NCBI GenBank assembly: GCA_963854835.1 | Contig: OY978525.1 | Location: 86,729,171 to 86,793,170 of the forward strand | From: Megamerina dolium | Lineage: Eukaryota > Arthropoda > Insecta > Diptera > Megamerinidae | DNA: 64,000 nucleotides | Direction: 5' to 3' | Shown: one piece after another, positions 1 through 12,013 of the stretch | Layout: every line of letters starts with the position of its first letter | Numbering within the stretch: the stretch's first letter is position 1 | Made by a program: the position numbers and the translations under genes | Notes under the pieces: model-generated | The model's database searches: none | The model's input: only the letters and a program-made list of their open reading frames with translations | What the model was told of the DNA's origin: nothing

Positions 1-891
1 TTTATCCCGAGCATGGGAAAGTGAAGATGAAAAAATCAGTAATGATCTTCTAGTGGACATAGCTGGACCATTTCCAATAAGCAACGCAGGAAACATGTTC
101 TGGTGGTTATAGATTACTTCAGTAAATGGCCTGAAGTATACCCCATTCCAAATCAAGAATGTATTCGTCAACCAATGGATTACACGTTTTGGTGTACCGA
201 TGGAGTTACACTTAGACAAAGGTCGAAATTTCGAATCAGTTGTATTCCAAGAGTTGTGTCGTATGTTGGGTATATACAAAACTAGTACAACACCTTTGCA
301 TCCACAATCTAATGGCATGGTAGAACGATTTAACCGTACCTTGGAGGAATATTTGAGAAAAGTCGTAGATAAATACGAAAGAGACTGGGATGTACATATA
401 CCAAAGCTCTTCATGGCATATCGATACACACAACATGGTACGACGGCTACTACACCAGCAATGGCAATTTTTGGAAACGAGTTAAGACTGTCATTTGGAG
501 TTGTAGCATCAACGAGATCAACCGAAGATAACTATACAAACGAAAAGCGGGAACAGTTGGATGAAGTACATCGGTTCATCAGATAGCGGTCGCAGATGAT
601 AAGCGATAAGATGAAGGCCTTTAAAGCAAATTCAAAAGGGTTCTATGAAGGAGAGCTTGTAATGCTTCATAATCCACAACGAAAGAAAGGCCTGCCCCCT
701 AAACTACAAACTCATTGAGAAGGACCATATGATATTATAGCAAAGATAAATGACATAGTGTATCGTATTCAACGTGCCTGGAATAAAAGAGCAAAGTTTA
801 AAGTAGTGCACTTAGAGCGACTTGCGCCTATACTTCACTTGGGTGAAGTATAAAAACTTGTTCGGGACGAACAAGGCTAAGAGGAGGGCAG
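1..891 (+). pseudogene. Ty3/Gypsy pol 3' fragment (integrase), broken
   Basis: Remnant of the C-terminal part of a Gypsy-type polyprotein, the same family as the element at 14567-20451. Readable pieces match that copy: integrase core residues (VIDYFSKWPEVYPIPNQE at 106-160, a D..GRNFESVVFQE piece, the NGMVERFNRTLEEYL piece near 310) and the C-terminal GPY-type region up to about 850. The reading frame is interrupted by shifts near 160-200 and by stops near 583 and 716. Around 50-60 a piece reading SNDLLV joins directly to DIAGPFP; in the full copy these are about 100 residues apart, so the zinc-binding H2C2 region was deleted. The sequence runs off the window start, so its 5' extent is unknown. 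It cannot encode a working integrase. Confidence 0.9.
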
Positions 892-1446
892 TGTAACGAG
901 TATCGATGGTTGGTTACTCATCACTATCGTGAATGACACTATTGTAAGTGACACGAATATTGGAAGCGAAATAGGCGATAACCAGAACAAGCCAACGAGA
1001 AAGAAAGAGATGAATCTCGACTACGATAAAGGAAGATTCTGGAGTGTTGCCACAGAGTTTAAATATAGCCAGTGTTGACAAATGAATATCAATCGAATTC
1101 CGAACGTGATTGTGCAAAGATCTATACAGTATCAGATGCAAAAGTTGCAAGTCATTAAAAGAGTTATTGTAAATAGTTGATTCTAAACAGAGTTGATAAA
1201 ATAAATTGTTGCTATGTATAGTTGTACAAACTAATAATATATATTTTAGGGATTAGCCGAATCAGACCACTTATATGGGTCCCTTTTCGTCCCTCAAATC
1301 GTGTGTTAATTATTTGTTCGGTTGCAGATTTCTTCTACTTCCTTCCTCATAATAACATGTACAAACTAAGTGTTGCAATTAATATTAACAGAATTAACAA
1401 GGTTGAGTCAAATAAAATTACACGTTCACAAAATAAAAATGTAACA
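892..1446 (+). repeat. 3' LTR of the Gypsy fragment, with internal insertion
   Basis: The LTR starts TGTAACGAGTATCGAT right after the polypurine tract AAGAGGAGGGCAG (879-891) and ends ...AATGTAACA at 1446, the same ends as the LTR at 20015-20451. It is about 120 bp longer because roughly 130 bp of foreign AT-rich sequence (about 1234-1357) sits in it, flanked on both sides by TGTACAAACTA. Downstream of the LTR lies ATAT, the same tetranucleotide that flanks the inverted LTR pair at 12014-12904. Confidence 0.85.
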
Positions 1447-1483
1447 ATATGCATGTAACCTAAAGTGACCGGAAGTTGCCTAA

Positions 1484-2388
1484 TGCCATGGTTATATTAC
1501 CAATCAATTGAATGCTAATCATGGCGCTCATTTTTAATTTCACCAATTTAGATTGTTGGGTGGTTACACATGATTACTGAGACAGATGTGTGATATTTTA
1601 TCAAAATAATTGTACTGCATCAAATTTCAATTGATTTCATAATGGATACCTCGCTGAATGATTTGATAAAAACAGCAACCATGTATGCTGTCGATGTGTG
1701 TTTTTGGAACGATAATTATAAAAGTGTACTGGAAAAATAATTGAGTTAATAGAAAAAGTATCATCCGATCAAGTGATATAAAAAATGGCGAAAAAACGAA
1801 GTACAAACGGCTCCTTCACATTCCTGACAAAGGAATTGCAACATAACAATTTCTGGGCCTTCAAAAATTACTTAAGGATGACCGATGCGAAATTACAGAA
1901 CATCCTGCGACTCATTGGAAAGGATATAAAAAAAAGTGAAAGGCCAGTTGGAAATGCAATACCGCCAGATCAACAACTGGCAGAGTTGGTGTTAATAATT
2001 GTTAACTCTTTCCTATATTAGCTTCAAAGGACTGAAATTTTGCCCGGATATCATGTTTTGCTATATCGATAGCAATTTTAGACATAAAGCGAATAGCTTT
2101 AAAAGGAATTTAATTAATGTTTAAAATTTAATAATCCTTCGCAGTCGTCAACATAATAAACATACATGTATGCATTATTTAGAAATATTTTTTCTCACAA
2201 TTTCTTTGTCTTTATATAAAATTGTATATGACAACACTGGTGAAATTGGTCTGATTGGTGTCGAGAACAGCAGTCAGAACTGATTGACATGCATATGTTC
2301 ATCTTTGGAGTTCATTTTTCATTTTGTATTGAAACCAACAACAATTTATGTGATTAGCGTTCAATTGATTGGTAATATAACCACGGCA
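1484..2388 (+). mobile_element. PIF/Harbinger-type DNA transposon, internally deleted
   Basis: A 905-bp element with ~38-bp terminal inverted repeats: it starts TGCCATGGTTATATTACCAA and ends with the near-perfect complement (...GGTAATATAACCACGGCA). It is flanked by TAA on both sides (1481-1483 and 2389-2391), fitting the 3-bp TWA target duplication of PIF/Harbinger. The unoccupied target is present in the window: the paralogous sequence at 20913-20955 reads straight through as ...GTTGCCTGAGTGGAAAAG, with no element. Only an N-terminal transposase fragment remains, so the copy is non-autonomous. Confidence 0.8.
1785..2021 (+). pseudogene. Harbinger-like transposase, N-terminal fragment
   Basis: A 78-codon frame inside the TIR element. 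The pattern NFWAFKNYLRMTDAKLQNILRL...IPPDQQLAELVL resembles the start of Harbinger (HARBI1-like) DDE nucleases, where an 'F..yLRM' segment precedes 'I.p.eRLa.tL'. The frame stops before any catalytic residue would appear, and the rest of the element has no matching downstream frame. Assignment rests on this short motif plus the TAA-flanked TIRs; moderately sure. Confidence 0.55.
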
Positions 2389-2899
2389 TAAGTGGAAAAG
2401 CTGTGGACCAAAATATGTAAATAAAAGCGAGGAGGTTTCGAGTTTTCATTACAAGATTATGAATATTAAAAAAGAATTAAATACTTATATCAAAAAATAA
2501 TTAATTAGGAATAAAAAAGAATTAATAAAAACTAAGTTACTATTTTAGTGAATTTTATTTTATTTTTTCTTGTGAGTGGCTTTTTCAATGTCTTTGTTTA
2601 GTTTTCTAATCTTGAAGATCATCCTCGACCCGAAGAACAATTTCTTTACCTCAATATTGCAATTAATACTTTACGATTGCTCAATATGTTTGTGTACAAA
2701 ATTATTTGTTATGAGCAACCCATTCTTATTAATTTTTTTACATTCTTGGGCAAGTTTTGCAAAACTCCATATTTCCTTTCCATCTGTTTAAAGAAGAGCT
2801 TAATTGCTTCTAGTTTGCGCAGGAGTAAATTTTCTTTCTTTAACGCTTTACTACGTTTTATAATAAACATTTACAATATATATTTATATATTTATTAGT

Positions 2900-3389
2900 T
2901 CAACTGTGCGATTTACTTACACTTCCTTCCGTAATTCTTACACCTCTTAGAGTTGCTAGTGTTATACAGATTTAGAGCATAGTTTGAAGCTTCTCCAAGT
3001 ACATTTGAAGAGTGGAAGAGCGAATTTGGGTTATCGCTTGTACACAATTTGGCAAGGTGGGTTGTGTCAGTAGTCACATTACTTTACGTTACTTCGTGGT
3101 AATTGGAGAATAACTGGCGTTTTGAATTCTCCATATATGAATAAACGGAATTCTCATTATATTCATGTATGAAGGATGCAGAAAATGTATAAGCTTTTCA
3201 TTCGTGTGTAGGTAATAAAATGTACGTTTCCACATACATAAAAATGAAAAAATATATATACAAATTTTTAATATACACGTTCATATAAGATACATATATT
3301 CATGAAAGAATATTTCCGAACTTTGCTGTGAACCTTTATATGAAAATAGGAAATGACGTTTTTTAATAAAATAATAGTTATGGTTAAAC
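2900..3389. other. AT-rich sequence, nothing recognised
   Basis: No reading frame with family resemblance, no TIR pair and no repeat shared with other parts of the window was seen here. Confidence 0.5.
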
Positions 3390-4512
3390 TAGCCACCGAC
3401 GTAGAGCCCGTATTTACTTGTAAAAACATACAAATTGCTTTTGGTTCTCTTACGAGCAACGGTGGTGAGTTTTCATTAACATGACAATCCTATAATAGTT
3501 TTTTTCACGTCACTCCAGTTATGTTATTCGCTCTCTCATTTGTAATGCACACACCAATGATGTAGCGAATTATTTAGTTCGTCAAATAATATTTTGAGAG
3601 CGAATTACCTCATTAGTGACTAATTCAGTTTGAATTATCAACAAATCTTTGCCTTCCCTAATTTATCGAGATCAGGTGACAAATCGTAGTAAAAATGCTG
3701 TCAAAACAGGTAATAGGAAATATTATACAAATAAAGCTACAGCATTTAATTCAAAAATGTATTATTAAAAATATAAAATATTGCATCATTTTTTTTAAAA
3801 TAAAAAACTATAACAGATACAGAACTGTCGAATCGATTTAAGAATATGTCGAGTGAATGGGATAATTCACGATAGTAACTGGAAGAGCAAACAACGTAAT
3901 TCACAGTGCCGTGTAAAAACCATATAAGATACATATAGCCTAGACAGACGGTAGCCTAATTCCGAATTACCAAGTTGATTCGAATTAACTCGGGCATTAA
4001 CTACAACTAATCCGCATAAACTCTATGAGTTAATTCTCAAAATAAAAGAGAATTAGGGCAATTTGCGATGGCAACACTGCTGAAAATTGTCTATTGTGAA
4101 TTTTTCTCGATACATTTTACAAAATATTAGGTGTGTTCGCTAACAAAAAACTTTCAACAATTGTTAACAGTTTTCAACATGAAAAGCGTTGGCGAACAAA
4201 TAAATCCAGCTGTCAATTATGAACGGTTAATATAAATTTACAAGTTTCTGATAGTTTTCAGTTCACGTACTTCTTGTAGAATTTTTCATATCGAGAGTGA
4301 GCTGACAGATATTGATAGTGATAGTAATGTAAGTGAGCAGACCTAATAAAACAGCAATCAGCCGTTTAGTTAATCCGCAATACTGCCGTCTGTCAGGTTA
4401 TTATTTTATTCGGATTAAGTGCGCCGGTAATCCGGAATTAGGCTGCCGTCTGTCTAGGCTAATAGTGTCAGCTGACACAGTCTCCAGTTTTACGTCGGTG
4501 GGTAGTTGAACC
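3390..4512 (-). mobile_element. Old remnant of the GCAACTAGCCACC MITE family, interrupted
   Basis: The left piece (about 3390-3500: CTAGCCACCGACGTAGAGC, then GGTGGTGAGTTTTCATTAAC) and the right piece (4463-4512: GTGTCAGCTGACAC then TTACGTCGGTGGGTAGTTG) match the reversed ends of the MITEs at 22799-23836. Between them lie unrelated sequence and the MITE at 3938-4459. Interpretation: an old insertion, partly deleted and later invaded. Its right end is about 190 bp from the ASNA1 start codon. Confidence 0.4.
3938..4459 (+). mobile_element. MITE family 1, copy A (full length)
   Basis: 522-bp element bounded by TA on both sides (3936-3937, 4460-4461) with TIRs GCCTAGACAGACGG...CCGTCTGTCTAGGC. The TA target and lack of coding capacity suggest a Tc1/mariner-mobilised MITE. 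It contains palindromes such as CAACAATTGTTAACAG and a second, inner copy of the ACTGCCGTCTGTCAGG motif. Related copies: 10418-10828, 10829-11352, 21172-21695, 36932-37455 and 39714-40154. Confidence 0.85.
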
Positions 4513-4702
4513 ATTACCTTTTTAATTTATGACTTATCTGGCAACGCTACGAACAACATTGCAGAACAGAACACTGGAAATTTCCCCTTGAATTTATAAT
4601 CGTCATGAATTGACACATGCACAGTCAACAATTATCGACTCGACGTACATAAATTGCAAAAAGTTTCTTCTTCGTAGATTTATTAATTAATATACTATCA
4701 AA

Positions 4703-6039
<1,337 letters not shown>

Positions 6040-6098
6040 TTGTAATGCTATTTGTGTAAATATGTTCATTATAATTTGTAATTACAAATACTTGTAAC

Positions 6099-6108
6099 AA
6101 TAAATAAA
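6099..6108 (+). terminator. Poly(A) signal of the ASNA1 gene
   Basis: Overlapping AATAAATAAA 60 bp after the stop codon, in an AT-rich stretch. It is the first such hexamer downstream and the likely 3' end of the transcript. Confidence 0.7.
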
Positions 6109-6471
6109 AAAGACGTACTGAAATTAAAATAGAATCATGACATATTTAGAAAGGTGGGAGGATTTGATCCTTTCAGCATATAAATGAACATTCCAATTTT
6201 AAATTTAGATTCTCAGGTGACGTACAACACATTTAGGTTATTTAATAACAGTAATAGCACTTGGAAAGTGTATAACGACACGTATCTTAGCAACAAAAGC
6301 TGAAAGTAAATGGATTTTAGCTGTTTGATGGAATGAACGATATTACCAAATTATTAGATATTTTGTTTTGACCAGTAAAATACATACATAACCCTGTAGA
6401 TACAGTCAAAGTTTAGATCACCTTAAAATTAGAAGTTACACTTGTTTAATTCTAACTTAAAGATGATCATA

Positions 6472-7067
6472 CTTACTTACTTACGTGGCCATAACAACCG
6501 AACAGCGATTTAGGCCGAATATAACATGCTTCGCCAGCCAGCTCTTCGCTAGCTGGTGCCAGTTAGAAATTCCAAGCGCCGTCAGGTTCTCCAGTACTTG
6601 GTCTTTCCACCGGAGGTTAGGTCTTCTTCTTCTGCGTCGTCCTCCAGATGGTTCCGAATATAACACCTTCTTAGCTGGAGCGTGTTCTTCCAATCGCTCG
6701 ACATGACCTAGCCAGCGCAACCGCTGGATTTTGATGCGCTTTACAATGTCAATATCGGCATACAGGTCGTACAGTTCATGGTTGTACCTTATTCGGTACT
6801 CGATACCAACACAAATAGGTCCAAAGATCTTGCGTAGGACTCGAAAACTCCAAGCATTTACTCATCCGAGGTGGAAATTGTCCAGGCTTGCAGTGTGTAG
6901 TTTTCGTTCTTCGGGAGAGCGCTCGACTTCTCAATTGCTTACTTAGCCCAAAGTAGCACCTGTTTACAAGATTGATCCTTCCCAATATCTCCAGGCTGAC
7001 GTCATTACTGCTGTTAATGCTGGTTCTAAGATAGACAAAGTCCCTTACTACTTTAAAAGCGTAGATC
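6472..7067 (-). pseudogene. 5'-truncated RTE-type LINE fragment
   Basis: Minus-strand copy of the last ~190 codons and tail of the LINE at 41063-44427 (RWLGHVERLEEHAPAKKVLY, GRRRRRRPNLRWKDQVLENL and a CTTACTTACTTAC tail at 6471-6483). The insertion is flanked by an 11-bp target duplication, AGATGATCATA (6461-6471 and 7068-7078), so it is a real 5'-truncated retrotransposition. Frameshifts and changes show it is older than the 41-kb copy. Confidence 0.9.
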
Positions 7068-7240
7068 AGATGATCATAACTTTGACTATAAATGCAGACC
7101 ATGTAATTTAAAGCCCCGTAGTTATAGTCAAAATTCAGAAATATATTAAATTTTAAATCGTCTTGTTTGACATATATTTTCCACACAAAAATCTCTCAAA
7201 AATTTTTTTCTCATTTCACATTTTCATTATAAACACTTAG

Positions 7241-7935
7241 TGCCTGTCCATATTGGCCTACCCATGAACGACGTGTCCAAATTAGTGCAATTCTGCCAGT
7301 TTTATTTGAATTGAAATTTTACATTGGAATTGGAATATTGGAACAAAGTAGGGCTGTGCAATTAACCGTTTGTTCAAAAATTCTGATTAATCAAAACATT
7401 CAATTAATCAAATGTAAAATTATTCGAATAATCTTGAATATGAATATTCAAAAATTGAAATTACTCGGTTAATCAGAATTTTGATTAATCAGAATACAAA
7501 GTAGACAAGAAGCTTTAAAAAGATATGAATATGAGAAAGCGTATAAAAATTTTATTGCCATAGAAAATTTCAAAAACAAAAGAAATTAAAATGAAAAATT
7601 TTTTAATAAATCAAAATTCTGATTAGTCGAACAATTTCTATTTTTGCATATTCATATTAGTCGATTAGTCGCATAATTTTATTCATCAAACTTTTTCAAC
7701 AAACAATCGCACAACCCAAAAATAAAACACTCTTACTGATGTTATTGCTTCAACGTCTAAAAATTAGTGAGTATATTTGTCAAAATCGAAACACTTTGAA
7801 CATAGAACAGCGCTCGTTGCGCAGATTTTTAATTTTGGATTGGATTTTCTGCGCAAATCTACCATATTTTTCTGCCTTTTTTTCTACCTATCTCGCTCGC
7901 AAAGTTGCGTCTGGGCAGGCCAATTTGGACAGGCA
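7241..7935. mobile_element. TIR element TGCCTGTCC, with a nested hAT-like MITE
   Basis: Outer inverted repeats TGCCTGTCCATATTGGCC (7241) and GGCCAATTTGGACAGGCA (ending 7935) are flanked by CTTAG on both sides (7236-7240, 7936-7940). Inside, about 7350-7717, a second inverted pair (AGGGCTGTGCAATTAACCG / CAATCGCACAACCC) encloses AT-rich dyads built from ATTAATC; these ends resemble hAT termini (CAGGGCTGTGCAA). No transposase is encoded. Superfamily of the outer element is unknown. Confidence 0.5.
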
Positions 7936-8233
7936 CTTAGAACATACGCAAAGGTATATAACCCCTTAAAAGTTCAACAAGACCAATTCTATCCTTCATT
8001 AAAAAAGTAGTGGAGATGCTAGTGTCGTAAACGGCTTGTGTACAAAAGATCTCGTTTGGTCGCAGTGCCTTTAACACTTGTGATTGGCCCCCAGAGGTAT
8101 CAGCTATAGGGCCACGCTCTCTTTTGATTGATTGATTGATCTTCGACAGCGAACGTTTACGTTGAAATATTCGCCGTTTGCCGTGCTTACAACATAAAGC
8201 AAAAATAACCTTACAGTCGACCGAATTATACCC

Positions 8234-8349
<116 letters not shown>

Positions 8350-8599
8350 TGGCTCGTATATCGTATATATAGAAACGGCTACTTAAAAAAAAAATTTTGT
8401 ATTTTGCAAATTAAAGCTAGTTTTTTATTGCCAATAAGCATTTTAATAACATATATATTCATTCAATAACACAAAAAGAAACGAAATAAGTTAAACAATT
8501 CAAATATTAAAGAGAAATTAAAAGTTTTTTCTAATCAAATCATTTTTTTTTTTTGAGACATCTAATTAGAATCGAAGCTTAAATTTACGTCAAATGTGA

Positions 8600-9620
8600 G
8601 AATGTGGGCTTGGTGGCTAATATTTCGTGGGATAACCTTTTTGTTTGATGACAACTTGAGATCGGCGCTGCATAGACTAGATTAAAATTCGACATTGTTC
8701 AACTGGAATTGATTCCCAAGCCTTTTTAGCTTCTTCGAAAAGATGATCCAAATTCGTGATATTTTTACCATTAATTTCCTTTTTCAAGTCATTCCATAAA
8801 TGTTCTATGGGATTTAAGTATGCACTCGATGACGGCCATTCTAAAAGACGGATTGAATTGTCCTCAAAGAACTTTTTTGTTAATTTAGCCGTATGTTTTG
8901 TTGCTGGAAACTCCAAATAACGGGCATATTTTCTTCGGCCCATGGCAGTATAACATTTTGAAGAATCTCAACATATTTTTCTTTCAATAAAGTACCATCA
9001 ATTCGACAAAGCGGACTAAAACCATTCCAGGAGAAGCATCCCCATACATTTATGGAGCCTCCGCCATGCTTAATGATCGGCGATACATATTTTGGGTCAA
9101 GTTCAGCAGTTTTTGGGCGTCTTACATATATTCTACCATCTGGACCTATGCGGTTAATTTAAGTTTCATCACTCCAGACTATAAATTTCCATTTGTGTTC
9201 AGTCCAATCTGTGTGTTCTTCTAAAAGGCGTTTTCATTGGTTAGACGTCACCAAAGGTTTCTTGCGTGCGATTCTTCCATGAAAGCCAGATTCAACCAAA
9301 CGACGTTTTGTATCCATATCAAAACAGTACGTTTTGATATGGAGACTCCGTAGTCCGAATGGATCTCCCGTTGAATGGCTGCAGAATTTTTCCTTGGGTC
9401 CATTTGTGATATTTGTTTTATTGATGAAATTCGATGTTTTGCGAGGTCGCTTCTTGCGTGAAACGTTCATGTGAGTCTTATATTTTCGGAAATAGCATTA
9501 AAAACCTCTTTCGAACTTTTCATTTGATTTAAAATTTCCTGATATGAAAATCCTACTGCTTGAAGCTCAGTTATTGATTTTCTAAGGTCTGAAGTACAAC
9601 TCTTCGCTTTACCCATATTT
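8600..9620 (-). pseudogene. Tc1-family transposase, degenerate
   Basis: Minus-strand frames in broken series give a Tc1-type transposase: start MGKAKSCTSDLRKSITELQ near 9615, an HTH/linker region (9230-9470), IGPDGRIYVRRP, KHGGGSINVWGCFSWNGF near 9070, and the C-terminal KKFFEDNSIRLLEWPSSSAYLNPIEHLW (the DDE-type E region) at 8770-8880. Several frameshifts and stops break it, and the residues around the second catalytic Asp are lost in a shift near 8900-8940. TIRs were not found. It is distinct from the intact element at 33156-34812. Confidence 0.85.
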
Positions 9621-9829
9621 ACTATCTTTATTCTTTTAAATATTTAAATTAATCTCATTTTCACAATTAAAAAAAATTCTTGTAGTTTAAATGTAACCAG
9701 ATTCAACGTTTCTAATTACGTGTTACACTCAAAACGCGTTGCAAGAAAATAAATGAATATTTATGAAAAATGAAAATAAATGAAAATAAATGAATATTTT
9801 TTTCGAAAGCTAAAAAGAACTTGATGTAA

Positions 9830-10417
9830 CGGGACATTTTTGAATGAAGGAAAGAAGAAGAGACTTAAATTGGATATGGCATCATTTACTATTTTGTATG
9901 GGATACACTTAAAGAAGTAGGCGTGGCTCATCAATTTTTAAGGAGTAATTTCTCCCTATAATACTAATACTAATACTAATCTACACTTAAAATATGGCTG
10001 TCTTAGGCCTCATAGGGTTTTAAAGTTGAAGATCATTCTGCGACTTCTTATGGGAGCTACATTAAGTAGTTAATTAAGCATTGGCTTCTCGCAAGTTTAT
10101 TACAAACTACAATAATTAAAATTCATGCTAAAAATTGTTGTTTTAAGCTGAAAACTGCTGAAGTTATGGCTGTTTAAACATAAAACAATTGCTCATGCCT
10201 TGTATCGGAGCTATATAAAAAAAGTGGGCGTGACTTGTCTCTTATAATTCTAATTATCTTTATATAATCCACAACTTAAATATGGTTTTCCTACGATGAA
10301 TAGTTCGTAAGTTAGGGCGGCTTTAAATTTTTTAATTTTCGCAACTTTGAATAGCAGTCCCATCAGGAAATGGGATTCTACGTGTCAAATATAGTTGTCC
10401 TAGATGGTATAGTAATA
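9830..10417. other. Unclassified non-coding sequence
   Basis: Contains a short ACTAAT repeat (about 9960-9985) and phrases such as GTAGGCGTGGCT/GTGGGCGTGACT repeated ~300 bp apart, suggesting an old internally repetitive TE. No family could be named. Confidence 0.4.
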
Positions 10418-10828
10418 GCCTAGACAGACGGCAGCCTAATTCCGGATTACCGGCGCACTTAATCCGAATAAAAGAATAACCTGACAGACGGCAGTATTGG
10501 GGATTACCTAAACGGCTGATTGCTGTTTTATTAGGTCTGTCCACTTACATTACTATCACTATCAATTTCTATCATCTGTCACTCTCGATATGAGAAAATC
10601 TACAAGAAGTACGTGAACTGAAAACTATCATAAACTTGTAAATTGACATTCACCGTTCGTAATTGACAGCTGGATTTATTTGTTCGCCAACACTTTTCAT
10701 GTTGAAAACTGTAAACAATTCTTGAAAGTTTTTTGTTAGCGAACACTCCTAATATTTTGTAAAATGGATGGAGAAAAATTTACAATAGACAATTTTCAGC
10801 AGTGTTGCCATAGCAAATTGCCCTAATA
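10418..10828 (-). mobile_element. MITE family 1, copy B1 (truncated)
   Basis: The left 411 bp of the family (reverse relative to copy A), beginning TAGCCTAGACAGACGG and stopping at ...AAATTGCCCTAA, where copy B2 starts. Its final ~115 bp are missing. A short frame here (MDRPNKTAISRLG...) recurs in other copies and is not a gene. Confidence 0.85.
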
Positions 10829-11352
10829 GCCTAGACAGACGGCAGACTAATTCCGGATTACCGGCGCATTTAATCCGAATAAAATAATAGCCTGACAGAC
10901 GGCAGTATTGCGGATTAACTAAACGGCTGATTGCTGTTTTATTAGGTCTGTCCACTTACTTTACTATCACTATCAATTTCTGTCGTCTATCACTCTCGAT
11001 ATGAGAAAATCTACAAGAAGTACGTGGACTGAAAACTATCAGCAACTTGTAAATTGACATTCACCGTTCGTAATTGACAGCTGGATTTATATGTTCGCCA
11101 ACACTTTTCATGTTGAAAACTGTTAACAGTTGTTGAAAGTTTTTTGGTAGCGAACACACCTAATGGTTTGTAAAATGGATGGAGAAAAATTCACAATAGA
11201 CAATTTTCAGCAGTGTTGCCATCGCAAATTGCCCTAATCCTCTTTTATTTTGAGAATTAACTCATAGACTTTATGCGGATTAGCTGCAGTTAATGCCCGA
11301 GTTAATTCGAATTAACTTGGTAATTCGGAATTAGGCTGCCGTCTGTCTAGGC
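10829..11352 (-). mobile_element. MITE family 1, copy B2 (full length)
   Basis: A 524-bp full-length copy with both TIRs and flanking TA, joined head-to-tail to truncated copy B1. The arrangement suggests insertion of one copy into or beside another followed by loss of the B1 end, or unequal exchange. Confidence 0.85.
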
Positions 11353-11838
11353 TATAAGTGAGTTATAGCAAGTTAAAGATTTTGAAAACTCCAAAGTTAG
11401 TCGCTTTGAATGCTAAGTGTGGTCGTGGCAGCGGACCGAACATAATTGATCATTTTTACTGGTTTTAGTTTTATGTACTTTTTCTTAAAATTTCCTGTTT
11501 GTGAGAATATATTTCTCAATTTCGATTTTACTCTATCGTTGCAGGATTTTATTAGGAAAGTACGAAAATGCCCGAGTTAATTCGAATTAACTTGGTAATT
11601 CGGAATTAGGCTGCCGTCTGTCTAGGCTATAAGTGAGTTATAGCAAGTTAAAGATTTTGAAAACTCCAAAGTTAGTCGCTTTGAATGCTAAGTGTGGTCG
11701 TGGCAGCGGACCGAACATAATTGATCATTTTTACTGGTTTTACTTTTATGTACTTTTTCTTAAAATTTCCTCTTTGTGAGAATATATTTCTCAATTTCGA
11801 TTTTACTCTATCGTTGCAGGATTTTATTAGGAAAGTAC
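11292..11838. repeat. 275-bp tandem duplication including a MITE end
   Basis: Two nearly identical units with a 275-bp period (11292-11566 and 11567-11838). Each carries the last ~60 bp of MITE family 1 (from AATGCCCGAGTTAATTCG to GTCTAGGCTA) and ~210 bp of flanking sequence ending TTAGGAAAGTAC. Only a few differences are visible, so it is recent. Confidence 0.9.
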
Positions 11839-12013
11839 ATACAATCTAAATGAAACCTCGTAGATATCATTATACATGGTAAGGAAAGCCCTGATAGTAG
11901 GTAGAAATACCTCGCGATAGATGGAGAAGAATTAGAAATATAACAATAGACACAAACGGAAATATGGAGAACTAAAAAGACAAATACACTATTTTGACAT
12001 AGAGTGTACATAT

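Larger units (their letters stand above)
1447..2890 (-). mobile_element. P-element-like transposon remnant, copy 1 (interrupted)
   Basis: Sequence shared with 20912-22100 and, in part, 13923-14420. On the minus strand of about 2590-2870 broken frames read pieces such as NNFVHKHIEQ, FKIRKLNKDIEK and a lysine/leucine-rich coiled-coil stretch (SKALKKENLLLRKLEA). The IRKLNK pattern and its position resemble the C-terminus of P-element/THAP9 transposases; this is inference from memory of the family. The remnant is split by the Harbinger-type insertion at 1484-2388. No intact reading frame remains and the outer ends are unclear. Confidence 0.5.

Noticed and set aside
10332..10955. Recurrent small proteins starting MDRPNKTAISRL
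   Set aside because: They lie in MITE family 1 copies and recur at 37329; no codon conservation pattern or family, so not genes.
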